Assembly: GCA_039707655.1 (NCBI GenBank)
Contig: CM077666.1
Span: forward strand, 281,498,666 to 281,562,665
Origin: Elymus sibiricus
Taxonomy: Eukaryota; Streptophyta; Magnoliopsida; Poales; Poaceae
DNA length: 64,000 bases
Direction: 5' to 3'
The translations under genes and the position numbers were made by a program. The notes under the pieces are model-generated. The model saw nothing but the letters and a program-made list of their open reading frames with translations, did no database searches and had not been told where the DNA came from. Below, piece after piece: positions 22,914 to 34,431 of the stretch (its first letter is position 1; each line of letters starts with the position of its first letter).

Positions 22914-25097
22914 TGCGTCTAGTGAGGGAAATTATCACCGTAGAGGTCCGTACTTTGATGGCACTAATTTTGCTAGTTGGAAGCACAAAATGAAAATGCA
23001 TATTCTTGGTCATAACCCCGCCGTATGGGTTTTTGTTCGTGTTGGCTTGCAAGGTGAATTCTTTGGTGATGGAAAGGAACCAGATCGTGAAGCGACCGTG
23101 GATGAATTGAAGATGTTGCAATACAACGCTCAAGCATGCGACATTCTCTTCAACTGCCTATACCCCGAAGAATTCAACAAAATCAGCCGTCTCGAGAATG
23201 CAAAAGAGATCTAGGATACTTTGGTTGATATGCACGAAGGAACCGAGTCCACGAGAGAATCCAAGTTGGATGTTCTTCAAAGTCAGCTTGACAAGTTCAA
23301 GATGAAGGTTGTTGAAGGAGTCACGAAGATGTACTCTAGTCTAGCTCTCATCACCAATGAGATTGCCAACTTAGGAAGCAAAGAAATGACCGACAAATTC
23401 ATCATCAAGAAGATACTTTGAGCTTTGGATGAGAGATACAACACCGTGTGCACATTGATCCAAATGATGCCCAACTACAAAGATCTCAAGCCTACGGAAG
23501 TCATTGGAAGGATTGTTGCTCATGAGATGACACTCAAAGACAAGAAAGAGCTTCACAACAAGTCTAGCGGTGCTTACAAAGCCACAAGTGATGCTCCCAC
23601 AACTTCAAGTGACAACCTTGTCACCAATGTAGAGATAAGCCTCATGGTCAAGAAATTCAACAAGTTCTACAAGAATAGATGCAAAGAACGAAGCTCCAAC
23701 TCAAGATATGAAGAGAAGCGTTCATCAAGTCGTGACCGCAACTGCTACAATTGTGGGAAGCCCGGACACTACTCCAATGAGTGCACGACTCCTTACAAAC
23801 GAAGAGAAGAATCACCTAGAAGACAAAGCTCAAGGAATGAATCACCTCAAAGAGAGAGAAGGAGTAGAGATGATCATTATGAACGAAGACCCTCAAGGAG
23901 AAGTAGGGATTCAGAGAAGAAGGACAAGTACACCAAGAGCTACACAATAAGAAGACATCAAGCTCATGTTGGTGAATGGGTTTCCAGCTCCAACGCCGAC
24001 AACAACTCCGAGAGAAGCTATCACTCCAACTCCGACTATAGTCAAGATGAAGGTGTTGCCGGACTTGCACTAGTGACTAACAACTCCTTTGATCTATTTG
24101 ATTCACCAAATGAAGGGAGTGGAAGTTGCTTCATGGCTAAAGGCCCCAAGGTATTGACCCCGAGTATCTTGATTTCAATAGTGATGAAGATGATTTGCTT
24201 TGTGATGATGACTTGCTCTTTGACAAAACTAGTGATGTTAGTCAAAATGAACTTGATAATTCTCATGCTAGCCAAGATAAGTCGTTTGATGATGATAAGA
24301 TGAAAATAGAACAACTAACTAAAGAATTAAACACTCTTAAGTTAGCCCATGAATCTACTCTTGAAGATCATAGAGAGCTTGTAAGGACTCATGAGAAGCT
24401 ACGCTTTGAGAAGCTCACCTTGGAGCAAGAGCATGAGTTTCTTAAAGCTATCAATGACGATCTCCGAAAGAAGACTTCATCTTATCTAGCCGAACGATTA
24501 CTCTTGTCTACATTCATGCCACAAGTTAAATCTAGACAAACTAGTAACAAAGGCAAGAAAGGTTCTTCATCTAGTAGCAACAATAAAAATGCTAAATTGA
24601 ATGATGTTGATTCTAGTAGTTCTATTGATTCCACTAATGATGATTCTCTTAGCCAAGTTACACTTGAGCAAGAAAACGCTTTATTGAAAGGAATTATAGA
24701 GAAAGGTATCTACAAGAGTCTTGTTGGGTGCAAACAGTTTGAGGAAATTGTACGCAAGCACGGAGGATACCGAAAGAACGATGGCATTGGCTACTTTAAC
24801 GCTAATGGAGTTGAATGGGAAGAAGGTCAATACCCCAAGCCCAAGTTTGTTCCTGAAAAGGAGAAGTATGAAAATACTCTCCCCAAGGGAACAAAAGCTC
24901 AAGATGACCTTCCACCACAAGATCCCAAGCTCAAGGGCAAGAGCAAGCTTCAAGAGGACATTGACTCATATGAAGATGAATCCCAAGCTTTGGTGGAGTG
25001 GGTTCCCAAGGCTACTTCAAGCTCAACTTCTACAAGGGCCACTTCAACACAAAGGATCCCCATCAAGTTGATGTGGGTCCCCAAGAAGAAGAACTAG
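22914..25097 (+). pseudogene. gag: Element E Gag (UBN2-type, Sirevirus-like), broken
   Basis: The N-terminal part (about 22914-23650) matches the UBN2 Copia Gag pattern: FDGTNFASWKHKMKMHILG, then LQYNAQACDILF and a long helical region. One CCHC knuckle, CYNCGKPGHYSNEC, lies at 23743-23784, followed by an Arg/Ser-rich stretch. The C-terminal third (24195-25097) is a coiled coil with Ser-rich tracts and ends with LMWVPKKKN, typical of sirevirus Gag. Defects are a lost start codon, stops at about 23214 and 23419, and a frameshift near 24150. Gag would form the particle that packages the RNA. No protease or polymerase frame follows, so the polyprotein ends here. Confidence 0.8.
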
Positions 25098-25979
25098 AGA
25101 AGTTATTGAGGGGTGACTCCGCAATGAAATTCACTCATATTCATTATTGCCAAGAACTAGTTGCAATCAACATCAACATTATGCAATAGTTCAAGGAGTC
25201 ACAAATTCCCTCAAAGGTAAGCAAGGGACAAGGTAATCAACAAATCCATGGACATCATCACATATGCTTTGCACTCCATGTCCATAGATATCCTTGTATT
25301 TGTCTCTTGTGTGTTGGGACTAACCCATGCAGGTGGGAAGAGTAAGGAAACAACAAGGATGCTCCCAACTCATGGTGATCTTCATCAACTTTGAGCATCC
25401 ACCACTACTTCACCTACATGAAGTCTTCATCGATAAAACCCAAGGTTAGTTTATCCCTCCTATGGGGGGATATCACATCAAGGGGAAGCATTACTCTAAG
25501 ACTTGAGTTAAAGCATCTCATAGTATGTGACAACATTAAATGCTTTATGTAAAAGTGGTAACCCCACTTGTGTTTAAACGATGAGTATGACCTATGATCA
25601 AGTATTCTTACTTGGCTCCTAAGTCAATATACTCATATATAGATGACTCCATCATTGCCAAAATGCTTGATAGATGCTAGTATGTATGTGCATGTTTGCC
25701 ATGATTTCATTTGACATCTTATTGTGTGAGCATGTTGGTCTACACTTCTTTATCCATTCGAGGACATCCAATTGTTGCTATTTGGTTCTTAATTTATCTT
25801 TTGCTAATTGGATGTACAAGAATGCATAGGAACCTCCTCTAGCTATCTATGCTTTCTCATCTCAAGTTCTATTCATGCTTCATCACAAAACTTGAACAAG
25901 CACTTCTCGATCCCTCTGTGTGAGATGCACTCGGAGTTCCGTGTCGAAAAGGGCTGCACTCCAAAACCTCCCAAGTGCA
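25098..25979 (+). other. Element E region between Gag and the internal promoter, no gene seen
   Basis: In a complete element this is where the protease would begin. No frame longer than about 60 codons and no Copia pol motif is visible. 25450-25500 contains a G-rich tract, TATGGGGGGATATC. Confidence 0.6.
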
Positions 25980-26343
25980 ACTCGGTCTGACCAACAAACA
26001 ATTCTCGATTTCACCGATTGCCGAGGGTTGATCTAGTTTTCCACCTCGGTACTGCCAATTCCCTTTTCTCGTTTACATTGAGTTTCCCTGTCTGCTGACA
26101 GTTGAGAAACTCGGTGACACCAAAAACATAGAATCGGTGTCACCGACAGCAAGGGGTATATATGCCGTGGACCCGACGCTTTGAAATTCACTCCTCAAAC
26201 CGTCGCGCTCCAAAACCCTAAGCTGCCAAAAAGGACTCCCCGGTCGTCGCCCTTGCCTCCCCATGCTGCTTCGCCCCTGGGATCCTTGCCGTCGACGGGC
26301 ATGTTCGCGACCGTCTTCACCGTAGCGGGCCGTCACCAAGCTA
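25980..26343 (+). promoter_or_regulatory. Internal promoter and 5'UTR exon for E's additional ORF
   Basis: Palindrome-related units near 25982, 26046, 26111 and 26134 (the last a perfect TCGGTGTCACCGA) precede a TATATATG box at 26157-26164. Downstream lies a GC- and C-rich leader, as in plant 5'UTRs. It ends at a plausible splice donor, AGG|GTACGG, at 26346. The layout of palindromes, TATA and C-rich leader repeats that of E's LTR, so the additional ORF may have been transcribed independently. This is inference from layout; no transcript evidence is available here. Confidence 0.5.
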
Positions 26344-26345
26344 GG

Positions 26346-26785
26346 GTACGGTTTTGATCCTCTCTTGCACTCCATCATCTAATTCTTACGCATTGAGATG
26401 TTCTTTTCTATAAGCCACTATGTGCAATCCTCCCTATCTACTAGAGTTCTTGTCGATTAGCGAACAATGAAAATTTTAGTGTTAGCTATCCGTAGATTGC
26501 ATCTCGGTACCACCGAGTTGAAAAAATTGGTTCCACCGATTGTGTTTTAGGGTTACTGAGAACCATATCGGTGAGACCGAAGCAATCGTTTCGGTTCCAC
26601 CGAAATGGCTGCCATGTCTCTGTTGATGCATATGGTCAGTCTCGGTGACTCCGAAAAATACCATTCGGTGACACCGAAATACCTTCTGCAGAAAGCTAAA
26701 ACTAATGTCTTCCTTGTTCAAATTTTTGAAAATCTCTATGTTTTTTGATGCTCAATCCCTCTTCTCCTCTATATTCTTTTCACAG
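26346..26785 (+). other. Predicted 5'UTR intron of E's additional ORF
   Basis: The donor GTACGG at 26346 and acceptor TTCTTTTCACAG ending at 26785 bound a 440-bp A/T-rich segment with a clear pyrimidine tract at 26756-26784. The ATG follows 9 bp after the acceptor. The intron contains six more TCGGT-NNN-ACCGA units at 26504, 26527, 26568, 26591, 26642 and 26665. Confidence 0.55.
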
Positions 26786-26793
26786 GGTCAGAG

Positions 26794-28505
26794 ATGTGTG
26801 CTTCAGAGGATAGTCAGAACTTGAATGAGCAAAATGTTGACATGAACTCAGGCACTAGTCCTGAGGGGAGCTATGATGACATCCCTAGCTCTCCTGATCT
26901 GCCCAGAGCTGCAACTAGGGCAAGAAGAAAGCTCAATTCTTATGAGGAAGATGAGGACTTCATACCTGATGAAGTGCCTCCCAAGTCAAAGCAGGACAAG
27001 TCTAGCAAGAATACTTCTGCTGCCACTACTTCCAAGAAGAAGACAACCATCAGAATGGAATATGCTAGCTCTGAGACAGTAAGAGCACCTGAGAGCTCCA
27101 GGGGCACCATGACTATTAAGCCTCCCATGAAGTCTATGCCGAAGAAGGCTGGTGAGAAGAAGAGATCCAGGAAGAGGGTTGTTTATGTTGTTGGTAGGCC
27201 TACCTCTATGTATGAGGATCCAGAGGAGGCAGCTGCTGCAGAGGAGGAGGTAGAGCCAGCTGCAAAGGCCCCTCCCAAGAAGAAGAAGAAGCTTATGGCA
27301 GATGCTATGCCTAAGGCTACCACTTCCAAGAGCACCAAATCTGCTCCAAAGAAGGTTGCTACTACTGACAAAGCCAATATGTTCTCCAGAGAGATCCCAG
27401 CTTCTTCTAAGAATAAGACCTCCACTTTCAGGGAAGCTGAGGATGATGATGACTTGACTGCTTTGATGAAGCTCAGACCACACCTCCCAGAGCACAATGC
27501 CAGTCACTTGGTTGCTGAGGACATAAAGAAGAAGAAAGATTCAGGTCTAAGAGAATGGAGAGCCATTGATCCTTACTCTTAGAGGAGGAAAACAACTGTG
27601 GACTATAGGTTCTATACCAAGGAGCAACAAGATTTCTATGAGACTGTGTTGCTTGACAAGAGCCCAGCTGTCAGTGATATGAGATATGTTGATTGGAAGT
27701 ATATCAAGGAGAATGAAGACTACTTCGCAAGTGTGCAAGACAACTTCCACTACATTGGCCTAGACAAGTTTGTTGGCAAAGAATTCACTGCATGGAATGA
27801 TGAGATGATCATGCAATTCTGCTCCACTGCTCACTTCTATGGAGATGGTAGGATTGTGTGGATGACTAAAGGAGCAAGATATGAGTCTTCTGTTGAGGAA
27901 TGGGCTGCCATCTTAGGAGTCCCAAAGGTGTAAGATGGTGACTTGGATGTCTACTCTGAATCCAAGGAGAGCCATGATTCTATGAAGAATATGTGCAGTG
28001 AGATCCCTGCTGCTAACTTGAAATCTCACAAGTTAGGATCCATTTACTTCCTCCAGGCTGGCCTCCGCACCATGAACACTATCTTGAGGCACACCTTGAT
28101 GCCTAAGTCTGGAGATGAGAAGATGATTCGAGGCTATTCCATCAACATGCTGATCCATCTTGATAGACACACCAGGATAAGGGTGATGGACTTAATAGTA
28201 GAGACTGTGAAGAGGGTTGCTACTGATCAGAAGCGCTCATGCTGCTATGCTCCCTACATTCAGATGCTCATCAACTCCAAGCTGGAGAAGCACATTTTTG
28301 CTCTTGACAGGCCCCACTTGTCCCTACAGCCAGATCTTGAGGACAACGTTGTGGTGAAGGACCCAGATCATCCCACATCAGTTGTTTCTCAGGCAGAGGC
28401 AGAGGCAGCTATAGCCACAAGTGGTCAAGTCCCTAGATCTAGGAATGAGCAAATGGATCTCTTGATCTCTACCGTTCAGGGCATGCAGAAGGACATCAAG
28501 GAAAT
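26794..28505 (+). pseudogene. Element E additional ORF (plant mobile/'putative plant transposon'-like domain), 5' part
   Basis: The frame runs from ATG 26794 to 28505, where element F interrupts it, and resumes at 47746. The parts total 2100 nt, exactly 700 codons. Residues 1-260 are charged and rich in Lys, Ser and Ala, with basic clusters such as KKRSRKR and PPKKKKK that could be nuclear localisation signals. Residues about 265-570 form a folded-looking region (DFYETVLLDK, YVDWKYI, EEWAAILGVP). Its spacing resembles the 'putative plant transposon protein' domain (PF20167 as I recall); this is a tentative match. In-frame stops occur at 27580 and 27931. It replaces pol in this element. Its function is unknown; nuclear location is inferred from the basic clusters only. 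Confidence 0.65.
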
Positions 28506-29337
28506 TGTCAGATTTCGGGCTCCACAAAACCCTAAGGAATTCGAACCTAGGGGCGTGTACGGAGATTCCCCAATAGCTTCGCCCCTCCCAAGGTCACAAC
28601 ACAATACCCCGATCGATGGTGAGGAAGACGATGGCACACAAGAGTTTACCTAGGTTCGGGCCACTACAAAGCATAAAACCCTACTCCTGCTTTTGGTGGA
28701 TTGCCTCGCGAGGAGGTTTGCGGATGAACTAGTACAGGGGTGTGTTTGCGGGGTGGTTCTCCTTTTCTAATACTGAGCTGCCTAGCCTCTATTTATAGCG
28801 GCTCGGGTCCTCTTCCCTTATCGCAATGGCAGGAAGGGATCCCACAACGACCAAATTTGAAAGGGAACAGGAGGTACATCTTATCCCGATGAAAGGTGGT
28901 CTTCGCCTGCAAAGTTGGTGGTGGTGACGCGATGGCAGGCTCACCGATGACATCCATCCTGCCACTCTCGCTGACCCGGTCTTGTTGCACCATAATGGAA
29001 ACCTTTGGTGGGGCTCCTTGGGAACCCGCGTCCGTCCTTGTCACCTTTGCACAAAAGAGGAAACTGCTCCCTCTGGCGCGCTGGTGCCTGCCTGGCCTGG
29101 TTGTCGTTATCCCTGACCTCCTGAGGTCGGGTATTGCATAGGGACCTCCGCCGCTCGGGAGGAGGCCTGAGGAGGCCTTCCCCTTCTACCTTGATGCTAC
29201 CCTTCCCGTGAGGATGGGCTCCTCACGAGGGTCTTGTCTTGAGTGAGGCCGCACAGGGCCATACGGAATGCCAGGTGGGCCACACCTTGGGCCGCAAGCA
29301 GGCAGGTCTGGGTACCCTCGTATCCAGAATGCCGACA
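28506..29337 (-). repeat. Element F 3' LTR (left copy)
   Basis: This 832-bp LTR is equal in length to the right copy. A minus-strand TATA box, CTATAAATA, lies at 28790-28798 and supports minus orientation. Confidence 0.85.
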
Positions 29338-29655
29338 GTAGGCCCCGGGCCCAAGGCACGCTTGAGCTGGCCTCAAGGGGAAGGTCGAAGGGGGGCGTCC
29401 TAGAGTGCCGCGGGCCCTATTGCTTGCGGGCCTGGTCAGGCGTGCAGTGCTCGGTGGGGCGCGGGCGTCCCGCCCCATGTTTCCTTGGCAACTGCCTGAA
29501 CCGACAAAAACTTGACGTCCAGCGCCGAGCCATTATTTCTTTCCTCTTCGGTGCCCTTGCTTTTCTTTCTAGATCTCCATCCCTTGTGCGAACCTTCCTA
29601 GATCTCAGCACCGCTCCATCCTCTTTCTTGCTCCCTTGGCCTCTGAAGCTTCTTG
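29338..29655. other. Spacer between F's 3' LTR and the antisense ORF
   Basis: GC-rich sequence to about 29500 precedes a more C/T-rich leader (29520-29650) that could be the 5'UTR of the antisense ORF. No clear TATA box is visible on the plus strand. Confidence 0.4.
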
Positions 29656-32561
29656 ATGGCTCCCGCCGGCAAGTCGAAGTCTGAGGTCCAGGGCTCGGCT
29701 TCTGCTCCAATCTCACCGGTGCTCTCAGAGTCCACCATAGCCAAGGATGGGGACCTTGCCCTGGTGCTCCCGTCGACGACTGATGACTCCAACGAGTGGA
29801 AGCATACATTGATATGGTGCAGCTCTGTGGAGGGACGTCGCCTGGCCAAGTCGGCCTATCCTTTCTTCCTTCACAGCATCTTCTCCGGGCTCGTCCCACC
29901 TTTCTCCGCATTCTTCACCACCATCCATGCGCACTACCGGATCCAGGCCCTCCACCTTCAGCCCAACTCCATCCTGCTTCTTTCCGTGTTCGCTTTCTAC
30001 TGCGAGGCTTTCGTGGGCGTGAGGCCGTCGGTGGCTCTGTTCCGTCATTTCTTCAGCTTGCGCCTTCATGACGGGGCTCAGCAGTCAGTATGCGTCTCCT
30101 TCGTCACGGTCCAGAGCGGGAACATGCTCTTCAAGGCCGGGAAGAAGGTGGAGAACTTCAAGAACCGTTGGGTCTTCTTGGATCTCCAGGGCATCGACCC
30201 CGTCTAGAGCTCCCCAAGGGACTGTCGGAGAAGATCCTGGCGTGGAGCTCCGCAAAGCTCTCCGACCCCAGAGACAAGCCCGTTTTAGAGCGGATTCTTC
30301 GAGACATCAGTGCCCGGAAGTTGACTGGGTGAATGATAGTGAAGGAGTTCCTGGTGCAGCGCCTGGCGCCCCTCCAGGCCCATTCGCAGCCCATGTGGGA
30401 CTATCAGGGCGGCGGTGATGACATGAGGCTCTGTTCTGCGCCGCTGACCCCCGCGGAGTTAAACATGATTGTGGCGACCCTGCTCAACGGCGATCCTGGG
30501 GATCTTCCCAAGGCCTACGCCCCGCTTGACTGCTGTGATGACAAGGCTGACTTAGTTGCCGCGATGCCCAGATTTGACGAGTTGGGGCTCTCTCCGGCAG
30601 AGAGCCCTGGCGCCCCTGTGGCGGTGTCTTTCGATGACATCGTCGGTGGAGGGGTCTCGGAGGAGAGGGCGGATGACGACCTGGAGGAGGTGTCTCCTCC
30701 GTCGTGATGTGTTCTTCTCCGTGGTTTTGACGACGATGACGCCGGCGAGCCCCCTGCTGCAAGTCCTTCGTGACTCGCCAGGGTCCTCAGGGGGCCAGGC
30801 CCAACACCTCGGGCCGCCCGATCCACCTGCCAGGTGACCCCAAGGAAGTGCGAGGCCAGGCCTCCTCCGGAGCCCCCAACTCGTGTTGGTAAGGTGGCCG
30901 AGGTGCCCGCCCCCCCTGCCCGAGCCGCAGCTCGAGGGCGAGGCGGCCGTGTCCGGGGGTGGCGTGACTTTGCCGGTCGTGGCTGCCTCGAGCGGTTCCA
31001 ACGCTCCTCCACTCAGCGGCAACCCCCTGGAGAAGGACGGGGGCCTCTCCGCCTTTGCCGTTGTGGAGAGAAAGAGAAAGTGGGTTGACGTCGAGGAGTA
31101 AGTGATTCCGTTTGGTTTCATGCCACCTTCCAGTGGTCCATGTACTGACGGGCTTCTCTTTGTTTGATAACAAGGGGTGCCGTCGTGCCAAAGTCGAGGA
31201 AGAAGAAGGCCGGCGTCAAGCCAAGGGCGTCCTCTGACACGACGCCTGCTCCTGGTGCCTTGCCGCCGCCTGACGAGGCGCTGGACGTCGGGGGCGTGGG
31301 GGCCCATGGGGCGACTCTCCTTGTCGCGGCCGTGGAACTCCCGATGCCTGCTGAAGAGGCCGTCTCTGCCCTTGGGGGCAAGCCCGTGCTGCAGCCTGAG
31401 GGGCTAGCCCCCGAGGGATAGCTGGGCATAGGGTCGCCCGCCCCTTCCTTGTCCGTGGTGGCGGTCCAGCCGCTGGTGCCTCCTGCCCTTCATGCTTCCG
31501 CTCCTCCGGAGGCGGCTCCTGCCGCCTGTCAGATGCCGCTTCCGGGCCATGGCCTGGTGTCATCGTCTCGTGGCCCTCCAATCGAGTTGGGCGCCCTGGA
31601 CAGGGCCTACTCCATCTTGGATCAGGTCCGAGGCACTCTGGGTGGCATAGATGATCGCCTCGCAAGGGAGCGCCTGGGTCTTCTTTCTGGGTGGCTCCAA
31701 TCCGATGCCTCGGCCGTGGCATTTTGGGGCCAAGCCGAGTCCTCTGCGGCTGTGAGCAGGGAGGAGGCTGCATCGGCCAGGGCAGCCCGAAACGCTGCAC
31801 TGGCTAACGCAGCGTCTGCCGAGAAGTGCTGTGATGAGGCGGAGGCCTGCCTAAAGGCCCTTCAAGAGGACAGGTCCACGCTCGCGGAGAGGCTCCGCCA
31901 ATGGGAAGAGGACCTCAAGGCCTGCGAGGTCAAGATCGCCGATCATGACTCTGCACTATCCAAGGCGGCGATCGACCTAGCCGCCGAGCACGGGCGGCAG
32001 GACGAGTTGAAGGAGGAAGTGGCTGCGGAGAGGGCCCGGCTTGCCTCCAGGGAGGAGTCCCTCACCACGGCTGAGGAGAAGAATGCTGCGGAGCTCGAGG
32101 CCTTCCCCTCCATCGAGCTCAGGCTCCGCCAGGTGTTGTAGTCCATCTATCGAGGGGGATTCTCAGAGCCCCTGGCGGCTCCTGAGGATGGCTTCGTTGG
32201 GCTCTCTTCGAAGCTCACCGAAGTGCTCGAGGGCGCCATCGCCAGGGTGGAGAACATTTTGGAGAGTGAGTGCCGCGACCTCTTTTCCAAGGCTGTGACA
32301 CACGTCTTCAGCCACCTCTACCTTCATGAGCCGAGCTTCGACTTTGGCTCTGTGATTCGCCCAGTGGCTCCTGGGGTTCGTGCCGCTACGGCGACGGCCG
32401 TGGAGGGCGCCGTGGATGTGCTGATGAAGAAGTTCACCTGCATCGCCATTCCCTTGGCCCCACCTTCCACTGCGAGGGCTGCCAATGACGACAACAGCGA
32501 CAGTGACGTCGACGACAAGCTCTGTATGACCGGGGCGAGCGGTGGTGCCAGCTCCTCTTAG
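29656..32561 (+). pseudogene. Element F antisense additional ORF ('putative gypsy type transposon' domain), with one predicted intron
   Basis: The plus strand, opposite to gag-pol, encodes a long protein from ATG 29656. The first 280 residues contain FLHSIFSGLVPPFSAFF and CEAFVGVRPSVALFRHFFSL. That pattern matches the plant 'putative gypsy type transposon' domain (PF04195 as I recall). A Pro/Ala-rich linker and KRKWV motif follow, then a long Ala/Glu-rich coiled coil (31600-32140), and a globular-looking end with VFSHLYLHEPSFDFG. Removing an intron at 31098-31174 joins the frame precisely. Defects are a frameshift near 30203 and stops at 30330, 31419 and 32139. I do not know its function; antisense position near the 3' LTR recalls Grande and Retand. 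Confidence 0.7.
31098..31174 (+). other. Predicted 77-bp intron in the antisense ORF
   Basis: The donor GTAAGT is a perfect plant consensus and the acceptor reads TTTGATAACAAG. Without splicing the frame stops at once, because the donor's TAA is in frame. With splicing, the upstream KRKWVDVE and downstream EGAVVPKSRKKK segments join in frame. Confidence 0.65.
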
Positions 32562-34431
32562 ATTCTTTTCCTGGGTCTTCCCCTGTAACCTTTATCGTGC
32601 CTCGTGGAGGTGTTAGACTTGTTTCAAAGACATTTAAATGCTTGTAATGACTGCTAAGCTGTGTGATTTTGTTTCCTTGCTTCGTTTCCTTCCTGCTTGC
32701 TGTAGCGCTTCGCGTTGGCAGGGCCCGGTCCCGTGCATACCTCGACTGCCGTTGGGTCATCCGGATCGCGAGGACAATGCCAAGGGGTGAGGGGCTATGA
32801 AACCAGTGAGGCCCCTGAGTTGCGCTGCTCAGGGGTCCCCCTTGACGTGCCAGCAGCCCTCTTGAAGGGAACGCGGTGAAGACGGGGTTGATTTGGGGAT
32901 CTGGAGCGCTTTGAGCTCTGCGTCGGCAGGGTCCGGCCTCGCGCGTACCTCGGCCATCGTTGGGGCATCCGGATCACCAGGACGGTCCCAAGAGGCGAGG
33001 GGCTATGATGCCAGTGAGGCTCCTGAGTCGCGATGCTTAGGAGTCCCCCTTGATGTACGAGCGTTGAGCTCTGCATCGGCAGGGCCTGGCCTCATGCGTA
33101 CCTCGACCGTCGTTGGGGCATCCAGATCGCCAGGACGGTCCCAAGAGGCGAGGGGCAACGAGGCTAGTGAGGCTCCTGAGTCGCGATGCTCAGGAGTCCC
33201 CCTTGACGTACGAGCGGCTCCCATACCTTCGTTTTTCTCCCGGGGGGACGCGTGAAGTCCAGGTGCCAGGGACCTAGTGATGTGGCGTAGCCCCCTCACA
33301 GCCCCCTCACGCGTGCATCCCGGGGGAATGTTGCGAGATGGAGCTGCGAGGAGTCATCCTGAGGTTGAATGCACCCGCTAAGGCACCCTCAGTTGTTTAT
33401 CCTGAGCGCGGAGCATAGGGCTTCCACGTTGCGTGGGCATCGCCATTGGTGGGCCGTGTTGTCCGCCAGCGCAGAGCATGGGGCTTCCACTTGGGCGTGG
33501 GAATGGAACCCCTCCGCGTCCTCGGGTGGCTCCGGGCGTGTACAGCCCATTAAGTTCGTACGCGTGGCCTGCACGGTAGAACTGGGAGGTGTATATGGGC
33601 GACATGAGACAACTCAGGTCTCACGTGGCCCTACCTCAAAGGTGGGTTGTGCCTGAATCTTTCATGTGAATCGCTGCTTCAAGTCCTGTACATTTTAGAG
33701 AAACCTACGCCGAATGGGTTTCCAAGGGCCATCGCTTGAGAAGGCTAGACACCAATGACCCCAGGAGGTGATGTGAACGGGGCCGGCCAGCCAGCCAGAG
33801 CTCAACCATTGGATTTATCGACGCTGCAGGGATGGACCCGGGCATAGAAGCCGTTCCCAGTCTTCTCATGCGACAACTCCGAGGAGAAAACACCTGGCGC
33901 ATGGCCCCGAGGGCAACAAAAGGCTGACCGGAACTGTGTCGTGTGCCCTGACTCACCCACCCCCGATTAGCTTACCCGAGGGCGAAGCACCAAGGGCCAT
34001 GCGAGGTGACATACACGGGGCCGGCCCGCGAGACAGAGCTCGACCACTTGGGTATTTCGACACTGCAGGGATGGACCCGAGCACAGACGTTGTGCTAGCC
34101 CTTAATCATGAGGCGGTCGGGGGCAGGCTCGTTAGGGCGCAGTGACATTCATGGCAGCGAAGCACCGAGCATGCAGGTTGAAATGCTTAGGGAAGTAGAT
34201 TGAAAGCATGTAAAGGCCCAAATCATGCGTGAAAATGCGGGCGAAATGAGTTCTAGCCTCCTGAGGATAATGCAGCCCTATGGGCGCCCTCAAGCTGAGC
34301 AGACCAAAAAATTACCTGAGCAAAACCCAAAAGTTACCTGGTACTAGGCAGAAGTATCACCTGGCGGCGATGCCGCTGGGGCATGGAGGTAGTCGCAGGA
34401 GCTCGGCCTTGTGCCTCCGCAAGCTCGGCCT
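32562..34431. repeat. Element F 3' non-coding region with tandem repeats
   Basis: A unit containing GGCAGGG-CC-GG, ACCTCGAC or ACCTCGGCC, GGGGCATCC and GTCCCCCTTGA occurs three times, with GGCAGGG at 32717, 32925 and 33078; the last two copies are 153 bp apart. A second unit containing ACGGGGCCGGCC and GCAGGGATGGACCC occurs at about 33776 and 34016. RNase H and integrase would be expected around here but are absent. Confidence 0.65.

Noticed and set aside
30484..31800. Minus-strand frames of 92-251 codons opposite the antisense ORF of element F
   Set aside because: They are mirror frames of GC-rich coding sequence, very rich in Pro, Arg and Gly, without any domain.
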